64,000 bases of DNA from Linnemannia schmuckeri (lineage: Eukaryota; Mortierellomycota; Mortierellomycetes; Mortierellales; Mortierellaceae): NCBI GenBank assembly GCA_029449235.1, contig JANATG010000006.1:2707768-2771767 (forward strand), written 5' to 3'. The position numbers and the translations under genes were made by a program. Of the stretch, positions 38,371 through 50,041 are shown one piece after another (the first letter of the stretch is position 1; each line of letters opens with the position of its first letter). The notes below the pieces were generated by a model. It was given only the letters and a program-made list of their open reading frames with translations, was not told where the DNA came from and did not search any database.

Positions 38371-40970
38371 TGTATCCTTTAATTATACTATTGCATTTGA
38401 GCACATAGTATGAAAAGTGAAGAGAAGGGTTAAGATAGGGTGTCAAGTTCAAGGGGGTTGTCATCTTAGTTGTGCAAGTTGGAAGTAAGGCAAGAGAGGG
38501 GGTGAGAGTCGAGTAAAAAGGGGGTGATAGTTGCACAATGATGTTTGTAAAAAGAAAATTGTCGGTTGGAACCTTTCCCTCCTTGCCGCACATGGACTCA
38601 TAGAGTGACATGCTGCCGTTTGCAAGAGAATTGACCGTTGGAAACTCTTGTTTCTTTTTGCAGCAGTTGATAATGGGTTACAGATAGAACTCATCAGATA
38701 GACATAGGATTGATGTGCTGAAAACATTATAATTGGGGTCAGACCTCGCATGGTGTCTTGGACACAGCAGCAGCAACGCAGTCAAGGGAAATATAAGAGA
38801 GGGTAAGACACCAACCAGTACCACGGTACATAATCGTGCGGATATGTGAGTACGATGTGGTATTGTGGGGAAGGTACTTAGTTTCGTTGGACTTACAGGC
38901 AGACTGACGACCTGTTAAGGTGAGGAGGAGGGGAGGGAAGGAGGATTACGTTTTGGTAGCGAATGAGTTTGTTAGTTAGAGAAGAGACGATGGGAGTGTA
39001 AGGGTAAGTGAGAGTGTAAGTGGAGAAGGGAGGAAGGAGGGGAAAAATGAGAGTGGACGCGCAGCAATGTGCGGAGGAAGTGGGAATGGAAAAGGCGGGG
39101 AGAGAAGGAAGAGGGGAGAGGGGAGTAGAAAAGGGGCGGAGGATGATGATGATGGAGGAAGGGGGAGAGAGAAGGATGATGGAAGGGGAGAAGGAAGGTG
39201 ATGATGGGAAGAGAAGAGAAGGAGAAAGCAAAAGAGGGAAAAGAGGGGGACACAGAAAGATAGAAAGACAGAAAGACAGACAGCAAAGACAGAGAAGGAC
39301 TGAGACTTAACGATGAATGGAAAAAGTGGTTGTTGCCACCACCTAATGTAACCCCCATAGATAGAGATACGATCCATCATGTCTTCTTTTTTCATGTGGA
39401 CAAAAAGGCAATTGCCAGCAGCTAAAAGGATGTCCTCTGTGGACAGACTGGGCCCTGTTTCTCTTTGTAGGTGGCCTTGGCTGCAGCAGCACCTGTCTGC
39501 ATGCCCATTGACTAGCTTGCTTGCTTGCACATCACACATCACACACCACATATCAGTCTCGCATTTGAGTCCAAGGCGCCTTTTACCCCACTCCTTTTTT
39601 TCTTGTTGCTGTTTACATGGGCCCATGTCTAACAGCTATCATCAGTCCCCATGCAACTTCATGCAATCAAACGGTCGACTCGATGGTGAACTTACACGAC
39701 CTTTGCTCTCTTTTTCTTTTCCTCGATCGTCTGTGTCTACGTCTATTTTTCTTTCTCTTCGCCCCATCCATCGATTGGATTGGATAGGACTGGACTGGCC
39801 TTTCTTTTCCTTCCCTTTCTCTTCCTTGTTTTCCTTATTTTCCTTCCGTTCCTTCCTTTCCTGTGTTGCCTTGTCGTAGTCGACTATTCATATGGGCGGT
39901 GTTTAGATACATAATTTATTGTTGTCGTTGGTTTTTTATTTTATATCGATCCTTTTTCCCGTTGACATTCATCGAGTGGTCCACTCCACTCAACTCTTGT
40001 CCTCGACCCTTCCCAACCCGCAATGTTTTTTTTCTATGTATTTTTTTGCTCAGGTACACAAATCACCTGTAATGAATAGAGAATTAGAGTTTGGTTTGCT
40101 CTCATAATGAGACCTGGCCGCACAAAGAGTACGCAGGCCCTTGAAGGTTGTGAGTGTCCCCAACAACAATACTGACCTTTGCTGCGAGAACATGAAGTTA
40201 GCCCCCATCTTCATGGATCATTATCAGAACGATCACCACTGATGCCAATAAGGGTAACATCTATTTGAATGCTATTACTGATCATGTTTGATTGAATGAA
40301 ATAAAAAAAAAAAAAAAAAAAAAAAAAAGAGCTATGTCAAGATAGAATATCCAACTGAAGAGAACTACAGAGATCGCCTGGTGGGAAATTATAAACGTCG
40401 TTAACATGCGGGTGAGCCCTTGTTTTTTTTTTTGTTCTTTCTTCTTTGACTTTGTCGCCCCTTCCCTTTCCTTTTCACCTGTTCTCTTTTCCCTTCTTCC
40501 TCTCTTTATTCCTCTTAATTTCCAATATCCATTTTTCATGCCTCCTCTCCTTTTCTCCCCTCATTTGTTGTTTATTCCTTTTTCTCTTTCCTCTTTTCTC
40601 TTTCCTCTTTCCTTTTCTTGCCAATGCTCTCAATGGCCAAACAATTGCGCATTCAAAACCAAATATACTCTCTCACTCTCCCAAGCTCCTTGTTGTTACA
40701 AACACCAACAAACACCAGTACAAAATCTAAAACTCACCGTAAACAAAACAAAGCACTCGGACCATTCATCCAAAACGGCACTACCCCTGCATTTTCCAAT
40801 CATTCCCTCTCTCATCTCATATTTCCATATACTTTATATATCCAAACGCGATTTTACATCTTTATGGCTCATGATCGAATGACAAGTTATCGCACTTAAA
40901 TGCAAAAAATAATGGAATTGTTTTTATAACCTGAACTACTACTAGAAGAGGACAGATTTCTTCCTGTTTT
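38371..40970. other. 2.6 kb gene-free region upstream of the Bem3-like gene
   Basis: No supportable gene. It contains a strongly purine-rich stretch at about 38920-39305 (plus strand G and A), T/C-rich sequence at about 39710-39870 and 40436-40620, and a 26-nt A run at 40303-40328. Open frames in it are by-products of base skew. It should hold the Bem3 promoter and leader, and the terminator of the gene ending at 40971. Confidence 0.55.
38920..39305. repeat. Purine-rich (GA) strand-asymmetric tract
   Basis: Nearly all bases on the plus strand are G or A for almost 400 bp, with GGAGG, GAAGG and GAGAG words but no fixed period. Such tracts can form H-DNA and often mark fungal promoters or long leaders; read from the minus strand it is a C/T-rich leader upstream of the Bem3-like start. 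Confidence 0.7.
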
Positions 40971-42402
40971 CTATGAGCTGACAGGAGAAGGAGAGGTCTT
41001 TCCGAGGATTCTCCAGTTGTCCTCCGGGTCGGTAATGTATCTCTGGAACACGAGGTACTCCAACACTGGCACTGACTTTTTCAAGTCTCCTGCAATCAGC
41101 TTGTTCTTCTTGTCAAACACTCCCATGCTCTGTTTCATTAGTACAAAAAAAGGAGAAATTCATAATTCATGCACATGTTAGTGACAACCGTATGTAGATA
41201 CCACATATACATACACATATGACAGCATCGTTCAAATAGCAACAAAACATAAACGCAAAGTGAAAAAGCAGTAAAAAAAGCGTTCACAAAAGAAGAAAAA
41301 AAGAAATAATACAACATAAAGAAAGCATATGCGGTGTAACAAGAATAGCAAATAACGTGTCCATAGAGAGCTAAGCAAATAAGCAAAAAAAAAATACAAG
41401 AATAAACACGCGCCATCCTAGCAACGCTACCAAAATGATAGCAGTAGAAATGTCGTTTTGACAAAATATCAAATTGCTGATATACATCCAATGTTAAAAA
41501 GTAAACCGAAATGTAGACAAATACAAAACGATGAATCGTCAACATAACAAAATTAAAAAAAGTACCTGGTTGGAGTGAAGGCGGACGATCATTTGAATAA
41601 GGACGTGTCCTCCGATCTGGCCCTGGCGGATAGACACAATCTGGGGCTTCTCGATGAGTCCGTGATATTTCCATTCGTAGCGTCCGACACGGTCCTTGAG
41701 CTGACCCTTCAGCTTGGCGTACATCGATGGTGTGCAGATCTCCTCCAAATACTTGCGGTCGCCCTTGGCAAATGCCTCGTTCATTCCAATATATGCCTCC
41801 TCTGACTCGCTCAAAAACCGTCCTGTAATTCCGAAATCCTTCAGCTTCCAGCACATTCCCAGTGTGCTAATGTATTTTGTGATGAGCATGAGAGAGAGAG
41901 AGAGTTTGTTAGTTGCTTGACCAAAGTGTAAGGTTATAATATCGCTCCCGAACAAGAAGAGGTACCTGGCGGCGGTCATGCCGGTGTTACGCATGCGGAG
42001 CTTGGCATATTTGATCCAGGTCTTGTAGTCATTGAACAGAGAAGGGCGGTTCTCCTTCTCAGGGATCACATATGGATCTATTCCATTGAATAACCTGAAT
42101 TTAGTGTCCTGTGCTTCGTGTTGTCTTGGCAATCAGCCTGTGTAAAAAAAATGGTATCCAGAGATGATATCCGCGAACGTACCCATGATGCCGACCTCCT
42201 TGAGAGTCATCTGCTGGGTCATTTGGCGAGGGACGCTGGAATATGAAGCAGACTGAGCAAGAACGCCAGTCATGACGCGCATACGGGCAATGTTGGCCGA
42301 TCCGACCATGGCAGTCAGTCCGGCTTGGTTCGACAACACGCGAACAGACTGAACGGCCTGTGCGGCGGTGTTGTTAGAAAGACGAGAGCTCAAACGGAAC
42401 AT
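40971..42402 (-). CDS. Mba1/mL45 family mitochondrial ribosome-associated protein (Tim44-like domain)
   Basis: mL45 and yeast Mba1 bind the exit of the mitoribosome tunnel and help insert nascent proteins into the inner membrane. Four exons on the minus strand, about 260 aa. Exon 1 (from ATG at 42402) encodes a presequence-like start (MFRLSSRLSNNTAAQ) and ends GIM|G. The next exon continues DPYVIPEKENRPSLF, the family's conserved DPY segment, with phase agreement. The third carries the Tim44-like domain (CWKLKDFGITGRF, then RYEWKYHGLIEKPQIVSIRQ). The last exon, about 41130-40971, reads SMGVFDKKNKLIAGD and ends EDNWRILGKTSPSPVSS. Size and motifs fit a functional mitochondrial protein. It could be called Mba1 or MRPL45; the two names cover one family. 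It is divergent to NOC4. Confidence 0.85.
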
Positions 42403-42928
42403 GGTTTTTTTGTTGATAGGGTGAAAGTGGTTGGTTGTGCAAGTCTTGTCCTAGTGAATCTGTCTCTCAGTTGTTCCTGTGTTGTTTGCGTACGACGGGA
42501 TGCAAAGGATCGTTTGATTGATGGATTGATGCAACAAATACAAAAGAAAAAACAAGGCGGACAATTCGCTTCTTTTTGTTCTCTCCGAGAGATCTCGGAC
42601 TCCCTGTGGGTGTGGGAGTTTATTCACTTGGCGTTCCTCGTGACTGCTGTAATCCATATGTGCCTGAAGTGAACGGACACAGATCTAGGCTCGCCTGCCC
42701 ACATGCCTGTCAGCCTGTGGTTCGAAATAGACTGTCAACAAAATAAAAAGCCACCAAAAAAAAAAAAAAAAAAAAAAAAAGTATAGTAGCAAACCACCTT
42801 GTGTGCTTCTTCTCCTTGCGCTCCATTCTTGCCACCAAAATCGCATCACCTCATCTCCCTCGCCATCATCAACAATAACTGCTTCCTTTGGCAAAACCTG
42901 AGTCTGCATCATACCATCCGAATAACAC
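42403..42928. promoter_or_regulatory. Divergent promoter region between mL45 and NOC4
   Basis: About 530 bp with no gene. A 25-nt A run at 42756-42780 is the main feature; poly(dA:dT) tracts commonly exclude nucleosomes in fungal promoters. Confidence 0.5.
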
Positions 42929-45481
42929 ATGGCTGTCCCAAAGCGCAATCGTTTAGAGGCCAAGGTCGACCCTTCGGTATGGCTCTTTGTTCGTGTTGTA
43001 AAAGAAACGGGTGTGAACTGCTTGTATTTTGTGATTATGGCTCTGAGGGGCGACAAACTGCTAACGTATAACACCTTCATTCCTTGGTCAATGTAGGCAA
43101 AGAACATCAAGGATGCTGTTGAGCAGATCCGTTTGTTGGAACGTCAGGTCGCAGAGAGCAAGACCCACCTTAACAACATTGTCACCCTGATCCAGTTCTG
43201 CGAGGTATGTCCCCAAGCACCAATTCCGATACCATCATGCTTGCGGTTATATTGGCAGATAAAAAGCATTGAACTAACATATGGATAATTGACAATGGAT
43301 AATAGGACGACTCCTCAAAGGTCATCCATGCTGCTATGCATGCGCTGTTCAGAGTGTTTTCTCCAATGCTGTCGAAAGGCGAATTGCAAAAGCCCAAAAA
43401 GGCTGCCGCAGAGGACAAGAAGGCGACCGTGACCTTATGGCTCAGGGACAACTATGTCAAATATCTGAACAGGATGTGCGCTATCTTGGACCTGCCCGAA
43501 GCTGGACTCCAAGTCCCTGCCTTGAAGATCTTGCTCGATATTGTCAAACTGGAATCGGCTCACCTCAGCACTCTTTCAGGATCACATCACTTTGCCAACG
43601 ACATCTACCTGAACGTTGTCGACGCCCTCTTGAACTGCAACAACATGAGCGCGCCCTTGCTGGAGGAGTTTACACAAAAGTACTTTGGATTCTACGACGA
43701 CCTTCGCTTTTACTTTTTGAAGAACGCCGCCCAAATCATCGACGCTGCCCTCGGATCCAAGCCCAGGAAGGATAACAAGGCGCCTCAGAGCAAGGTACAT
43801 CATTCAGACTAAGAGAGGGAGAGGAGGAAGGAAACACAAAAGGAGTGAGGAGGAACTGCTAATGAAATGAAATTATGTAGAGGAAGGGCTCAAACAAGTC
43901 ATCCCATACACTTTTTGTGTGGAGATCTCAGTAATACCAACATCTATCATTTTTTACCTACAATGTCATATAGAAGCAAAAGACGACAGGACAGGCACCG
44001 CCGGCCAAGTTGGCACTGATTCTGGAGAACGCATTTGCTATCATGGAGACATTGAAGTCGATGCCTACAGAGGTCAAGGAGTTGGACGAGTTCTGGACAG
44101 GAAACCCTGATCCTAGTAAGTGATCTGGAGACATCATGCTTACACCCAGAAATTATACACCATGATCACGTTATTGCAGACTGAACTAACTCGAAACATC
44201 ATTTCATTCGTAGACAACGAGAAGAAGGAATATACTGGCGAGAGCTTTGGATTCTCAGAGGACGAGGATGACACAGTGGAGGACTTAACCAAGGACACAT
44301 CGGCGTCTCACGTCAAGAAACACCCCTTGCTCACCCTCTTCAACCACCGACGCGTCTTTTCCGACTGCTGGACGGCGCTTCTCCAACTTCCATTCACAAC
44401 TGTCATCTACAAGAAGACTCTTCTCATTGTTCACAAGCGCATTATCCCCCACTTGCCACAACCTACTGTCCTCATGGATTTCTTGACCGATTCTTACAAT
44501 GCTGGAGGAGCTATTAGCCTACTTGCCCTGAAGGGACTGTTTGTCCTCATTACCGAACACAACCTGTAAGTGTGCGGGCTGTGCTATTTTTTTTCACGAA
44601 GATTACAATGGAGTGAGCACGTTTGACTAATGCGCTACTGGTCCTTGTTTTGTTAATAGTGACTATCCAGACTTTTTCCAAAAGTTGTACATGTTGTTTG
44701 ACCGGAATTTGATGCACGTTAAGTACCGTGCTCGTTTCTTCAGTCAAGTCGACATTTTCTTGTCATCTCCGTAAGTTTCAACCGGGTTTACAAACGCGAG
44801 ATCATTTGATGGCATTGAAGCTACTTGTCGTATATGATTACTAACACACGCTTCAATTTTGTTCGACAATAGTCTTTTGCCTGCACAGTTGGTCGCGGCG
44901 TTTATCAAGCGCATGTCGCGTCTTGGTCTCTCCAGTCCTCCAGCCTCGATTGTCATTATCATTCCTCTCATCTATAATCTGTTGAAGCGCCACCCAACAT
45001 GCATGCAGTTAATTCACGGAAAGGCTGACAGTGAAAAGAACGATAGCTATGACGCCTTGCAGGACGACCCCATGAAGAGCAACGCCTTGCAGAGCTCTCT
45101 CTGGGAACTTCAAGTATGTTTCTTCTCCCTACTGAGATTTTAAAAAAAAGGTAGAAAAAAAATGAATTGATGGAAGTAACTCACACGTCTTTTTATGCTA
45201 TTGTATAATAGACACTTCAAAACCACGTTGCGCCCAATGTGGCTACGTTGGCCAAGATTTTCAACGAGCAGTTCACGAAGCCTTCGTACAACCTTGAAGA
45301 TTTCCTGGATCATACATATGCGACCATGTTCCAGAACGAGATTACAAAGAAGCGGAAGGGCGAGGCTGCCATTGCAGTGGATGCTCCCAAGGGTCTCTTT
45401 GTAGCAGCAGTTGAAATGACTGCCGAAGAGGTAGGAGAACAGGATGCTGTTGTTCCTGGATGGGAGAGCTGGTCGTTCTAA
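42929..45481 (+). CDS. NOC4: NOC4, nucleolar complex protein 4 (40S ribosome biogenesis)
   Basis: Noc4 pairs with Nop14 in the small-subunit processome and is needed for 40S maturation and export. Eight exons, about 585 aa. Exon 1 starts MAVPKRNRLEAKVDPS at the ATG at 42929. Exon 2 reads KNIKDAVEQIRLLERQVAES. The large third exon (about 43305-43794) shows HAAMHALFRVFSPML and VTLWLRDNYVKYLNRMCAIL. The CBF/Noc domain lies in exons 5-7: NHRRVFSDCWTALLQLPFT, KKTLLIVHKRIIPHLPQP, DYPDFFQKLYMLFDRNLMHV and YRARFFSQVDIFLSS. Together these are diagnostic of Noc4. The last exon ends DAVVPGWESWSF. The introns are short (about 90-180 bp) with regular GT..AG ends. Confidence 0.94.
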
Positions 45482-45701
45482 AAAGAGGCCATAATAAATT
45501 CATACACCACTTTGCATTTTCATCATAAGCCACGGGTAAATCAGCAGTCACTTGTTATGAATTTTTTTTTTCTTTATTTTTTCTTTGCTTTGGGCCTTTC
45601 AGTGGCACCAAAGAAAGTCATCGTTCTCATCTTCTGTACCTCTTCTTCCCCTTCTTTCCCCGCCATTAACCTCTCCCTTCCGCCCAGACACACATCTCAC
45701 A

Positions 45702-47060
45702 ATGGCACCCAAGACTAGAGGTACTTCATCCTCACAGACACAAGCACGCACACAATTAGGACATGGACAAATAAGAAGAAGAACGACAGCGCCGGCCTTC
45801 GAATTGAAAAACTTACCATCCCTCCAACCTCCCTCTATGCGACCCTGATACATAGCTTCCTCGGCACCTGCTGATAAGCCTGCAGCCAAGGCTGCTGCTG
45901 CTGCACCTAAGCCTACTGCTGTTAAGCGCAAGGCCTCTGCCCCCGCCGCTAAGGACACTCCCGCCAAGAAGATCGCCGTGACTCCCGCCAAGAAAGAGGC
46001 CAAGGCCGCCCCTGCCCCCAAGAAGGCTGCCGAGAAGAAGATCGCTGAGAAGAAGGAGACCAAGCCTGCTGCTGTCGAGAAGAAGGCTGCCATTGTTGAG
46101 AAGAAGGTTGCTGAGAAGAAGCCCGTCGAGAAGAAGGTCGAGAAGAAGATTGTTGAGAAAAAGACCGTTGCAGCACCAGCATCAAAGATGACACCCGTCA
46201 AGGAGCAGGATCAGAAGAACGACAATGATGACGATGAAGAGGAGGACGAGCAACTGATGGACGACAGGGCGCTTCTCAAGGATATCGATTCTAGCGCCGA
46301 TGAGGACAGTTCGGACGACGAGAACGAGGAGGACCGGGCAGCCATGAAGGAGGATACCTTTGCCACCATGAAGGACGAGATCTCATTGAACCCCAAGGCC
46401 GCTGCCAACCTCCGGAAAAAACTTGGAAGCCTCGGTCAGCCCAAGGTAATTGCGTGACAAGGATTCAGGAACTATCGTTCTGTCTTTTCACAAGGCAAAG
46501 ATACAATCTGATGAACAATTGGAAATAGAGACTAATTATACAACCTTATCACATTCAACAAATAGGACAAGAGTGCTACAGGAGTGGTGTATTTGGGTCG
46601 CATCCCTCATGGATTTTACGAGGATCAGATGAACGCTTACTTTTCACAGTTTGGCAAGGTCCTCCGTCTTCGTTTGTCGCGCAACAAGAAGACCGGAAAG
46701 TCCAAGCACTATGCTTTCATCGAGTTTGCTTCGCAGGAGGTTGCGGATATTGTTGCCGACACCATGGACAACTACCTCTTGTTTGGACACCAGCTCAAGT
46801 GCAAGGCCCTTCAGCCCACTCAGATCCACCCCGCCATGTTCTTGGGCGCCAATAAGAAGTTCAAGGCGATCCCATGGCAAAAGATCTCGAAGGAGAAGCA
46901 CAATGCTGAAAAATCTGCTGCACAGATGAAGCAGGTGACCAAGAAGCTTTTGAAGAACGAGTCTGCAAAGAGGGCCAAGCTTGCAGAGTTGGGCATCGAT
47001 TACGAGTTCCCAGGATACAAGGCCAACATCCAGGAGAAGCCCAAGCATACCAAGTTCTAA
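45702..47060 (+). CDS. NOP15: NIFK/Nop15-type nucleolar RRM protein
   Basis: Nop15/NIFK proteins bind ITS2 region pre-rRNA and act in 60S ribosome assembly. Three exons (45702-45720, 45856-46445, 46566-47060) give 367 aa with matching phases. Residues about 1-130 are a Lys/Ala/Pro/Glu-rich tail with AEKK and PAKK repeats resembling a histone H1 tail, then an acidic block (DNDDDEEEDEQ and DSSADEDSSDDENEEDR). The RRM covers about residues 205-280: RNP2 is VVYLGRI and RNP1 is KSKHYAFIEF. GFYEDQMNAYFSQFGKV is characteristic of this family. The C-terminal basic region ends with IQEKPKHTKF. It lies 220 bp after NOC4 on the same strand, so two ribosome-assembly genes are neighbours, each with its own promoter. 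Confidence 0.93.
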
Positions 47061-47986
47061 ACCCTTCGTTTCCCTTTTTTTTTTCTCTCTCCTTTGCTTC
47101 CACACGGCATCCTTGTATGTTCTGTACTCTTTTTTTTCCTTCTTTCTCATCATATCAATAAACTTGCATCTTTCATAATAATGATACTCAAGAATACATC
47201 TGTTATGTCCTTTGTTTATGCGGCATGTTTATGTTCGTATTGAGTCTTGAACTATGATTATTTGCAAAAGGGCTAAAGGAGGGATCGGACTTAATGAAGA
47301 AGGTTGGTGGCGGATTGGTTGGTGAAGGAGTTGGTGGCGTCGATTGCAACAAGTGAGTATTGACTGTTCCTTGTTGAGAGTGTGTGTGGGTGATGAAAAA
47401 ACACAAAACACACACACAAAATTAGATGATAACTAGTGTGAATGTAGGGGAACTAACTTCAAAGGTGCATTAACAAACACAAAAAATGAGGCAAAAAAAA
47501 AAAAAAAAATGAAGTTCACAATGCAATGTGCGTGAAGGCGAATATAGGAAAGAAAAAATTAAAAAAAAACACCATTGAACTGTTTAACTTACTCAAGGCT
47601 GCACACTGTTGCAAAAAGGGGTTTGGGTACAGAAGGGCAAGCGATGCGTTGAAGAGGGGGTTGTTTTTGTTGTTGCTGGTTGCTCGATAAATAGGAAGCT
47701 CCCGTTGCAATAGGTCAGATACAATATCCGCTTACACCCAGTTAACATTCGTCCAATACTGGAGGAATGGGTCTTGAAAGACACAACTGAACACAAGAAC
47801 TGGTAGACCAATCTGCATTGCCTTTTGTAACAAGCTGCAGCATGTGCCCTGGTCATAATTACGGTGAGGTGGAGTTTTGACGCTTGTGCGCCCATCACTT
47901 ACGCATTTCTTTTATCTTCAGTTTCCACACCTCGTTGTACTTCTTTACTCCTTCCCTGCTCAACCAGTCAACCAACCAACTTCATT
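47061..47986. other. Intergenic region between NIFK/Nop15 and the tetraspanin
   Basis: No gene is seen. AATAAACTT at about 47157 is a likely polyadenylation signal. A 17-nt A run lies at 47493-47509. The leader before 47987 is C/T-rich. Confidence 0.5.
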
Positions 47987-49683
47987 ATGGACGAACACGA
48001 CGAGCGAACGAGCCTCGTCCGCTCCAACAGCACTTCGAATAGAGTCAGTTCCCCTTCCCACAACGTCAACAACGGCTACAACACAGGAACTGGCAGTCAT
48101 CACCAACATCATAATAACAACCCAACTCGCCAGGATCCTCGCACGTTCCTTGAAAGTCTTGGGCTCTTTCAAACCTGGGCGGCCAAGGTTCTTCACGAGA
48201 ACCAGGAGTCACCCATTGTCAACTGGGTACAAAATGCCCGGGTTGCCAGGACATTTATGATGATCATCAACGTCGTTCTTGCTGTGAGTCTTCTACCTTT
48301 GCTCTGTATGCCATTTTTCCCACGCACATTTTTTTCCCTTTTGCTGTCTTACTCCTACCCATCTACTCACTATGCCTCTTCTCTTTTCATGCTCACCATC
48401 CCTCTCTTTCTCTCTCTTTCAAATGTGCTAGGTCTTTGCTTTTCTCTTGATGGGGGTAGAGATGGTCGAGATGGCGATACGTGAACCCATCCTGGACTAC
48501 TTGCTTCCAGAAAGTGAGATTACCCTCTTGGTCGCGGGTTTGATGATTGTAACAGGTGCCTTTGGATTTGCGGTCGCGTATAACCTCCTGGTGGAGGAGG
48601 ATACTACGATTAACCGAGATGACAGGAACAACGACGAGAATCGCCACGGCAACGGTTCTGGTGGGAATGGAAGGGATTCAGGACCACGGACACCGACTCA
48701 GCCTCGCTCCACCGACAACTTGATTGGACAGAACAACGATCCTCTCTTGGTCGTGCAGCAGCAGCAGACCAAGCGCCCAAAGCTCATGTTCACAAAGGCG
48801 TCCACTTATCTGTTGAATGGCAATGCCATCTTGCTACTTCTGGTCCTTATCATCTTTACAATTTCCGTTGCGCAACGGTCGTTCCACCTCTCCCAGGTAA
48901 GAATTAGCCTGTTAGCCCCCTCCCCCAACCTCTTTTTGTTATCTACTGCCCCTTTTTATTATGCAAAAAAAATGACCTCGTGTTTTATCACTAATTCTTT
49001 TCTTAATATTACCTTTTGCTGGTTTCACCAATAGATGGAGAAAGAATTGAACAATGCATGGACGGAAGCGTTTCGTCATCGCGAACAACATATTAGCGAC
49101 TTTCAGCTCCGACATCACTGCTGTGGATTAAACCATATCAACGATAGATCCTTCCCGCCCTTTGTGGAAAAGCCCAAGGACACCACACCTCTTCCTTGCA
49201 GTAAGAATCTTAGTTATGGCTTCAAGGTAGCTTGCAGGGCTGAGCTTTCTAAGGACTTTGCGCGATGGCAAACACGGATCCAACATCTCTTGCTTGCTCA
49301 AGTGACCATACTGGTAAGTTTCTGAAGAAAAGCACTCGACAACTCGGGAAGAAAGCGCAAGGATTAACCTACAATGTCTGCTTCGAGAATACTGACCTTT
49401 AATTCATCCACTCCTATGCTAGATACCGCTCTTGTTGTTGGTCATGACCCTTTCCGTGATTGGATTGTCAAAACTCAAGCGCAAGCAAGAAGTGCGCGAA
49501 GACGCAGAGGCACAAGCAGAGGCAACAGGAGTTGTGCCTGTGGTGGACGGACGAGGAGCAGGTGCTCAATTCGAACGACCTCTATTGGAAGACGTGCCTC
49601 CTACACCATTCTTGGTAAACGTCGAGGCGGAACCCGTGAGACAGACTCATGATCGTCCCATTGTGCAACCAAGTTTGATCTAA
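47987..49683 (+). CDS. Tetraspanin family membrane protein
   Basis: Tetraspanins organise membrane microdomains and have roles in fungal hyphal development and host entry. Four exons, about 400 aa. The ATG at 47987 begins MDEHDERTSLVRSNST, a cytosolic tail of about 90 residues. TM1 spans the first intron (TFMMIINVVLAVFAFLLMG); TM2 is LLVAGLMIVTGAFGFAVAY; a long cytosolic loop rich in Asn, Gly and Gln follows; TM3 is NAILLLLVLIIFTISVA. The large extracellular loop contains the hallmark CCG motif (LRHHCCGLNH) plus further Cys residues (TPLPCSKN, KVACRAEL) for disulphides. TM4 is split by the last intron (LLAQVTIL then IPLLLLVMTLSVIGL). The inner loop is longer than in animal tetraspanins. Function here is inferred from the family only. 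Confidence 0.85.
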
Positions 49684-50041
49684 AGAGGCTGTGGCAGCAA
49701 AATGGCCTATTCATGTGCTTTATGAGCATCGTGTGTACATAACAAAAAACGGTTTCAACGAGCATGTATGTTTGTGTGTTGTATAGTCAGATGAGAAGAG
49801 TAAAAAAGCGAGGGACAAATCCAACACCTTTACTCGTCACAGTTCGCTCTCTGCCATAAAGTAGATACTTTTATCAATCACGTTTAACCAAAGCCCGTAT
49901 CTAATGACATTTTTGGAGCATGCAAAAACGGAAACGTTTATTGACCGCGAGCGACAAGCAGCAGTTCTCGTCTCGGCAAGGTAAACTTCCATAGGCTTCT
50001 ATTCTGCAATAGTGTGTTACTCCTGATCAAAGTCGGTCTCC
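49684..50041. other. Boundary interval between conserved genes and the subtelomere
   Basis: About 360 bp with no gene. To the right, genes are lineage-specific or broken. Confidence 0.4.

Noticed and set aside
38893..39626. Minus-strand and plus-strand frames in the GA tract
   Set aside because: Composition follows the base skew, and no family features are visible.
39379..39879. 166-aa plus-strand frame
   Set aside because: No domain; the second half is T/C-rich low complexity and there is no splice context.
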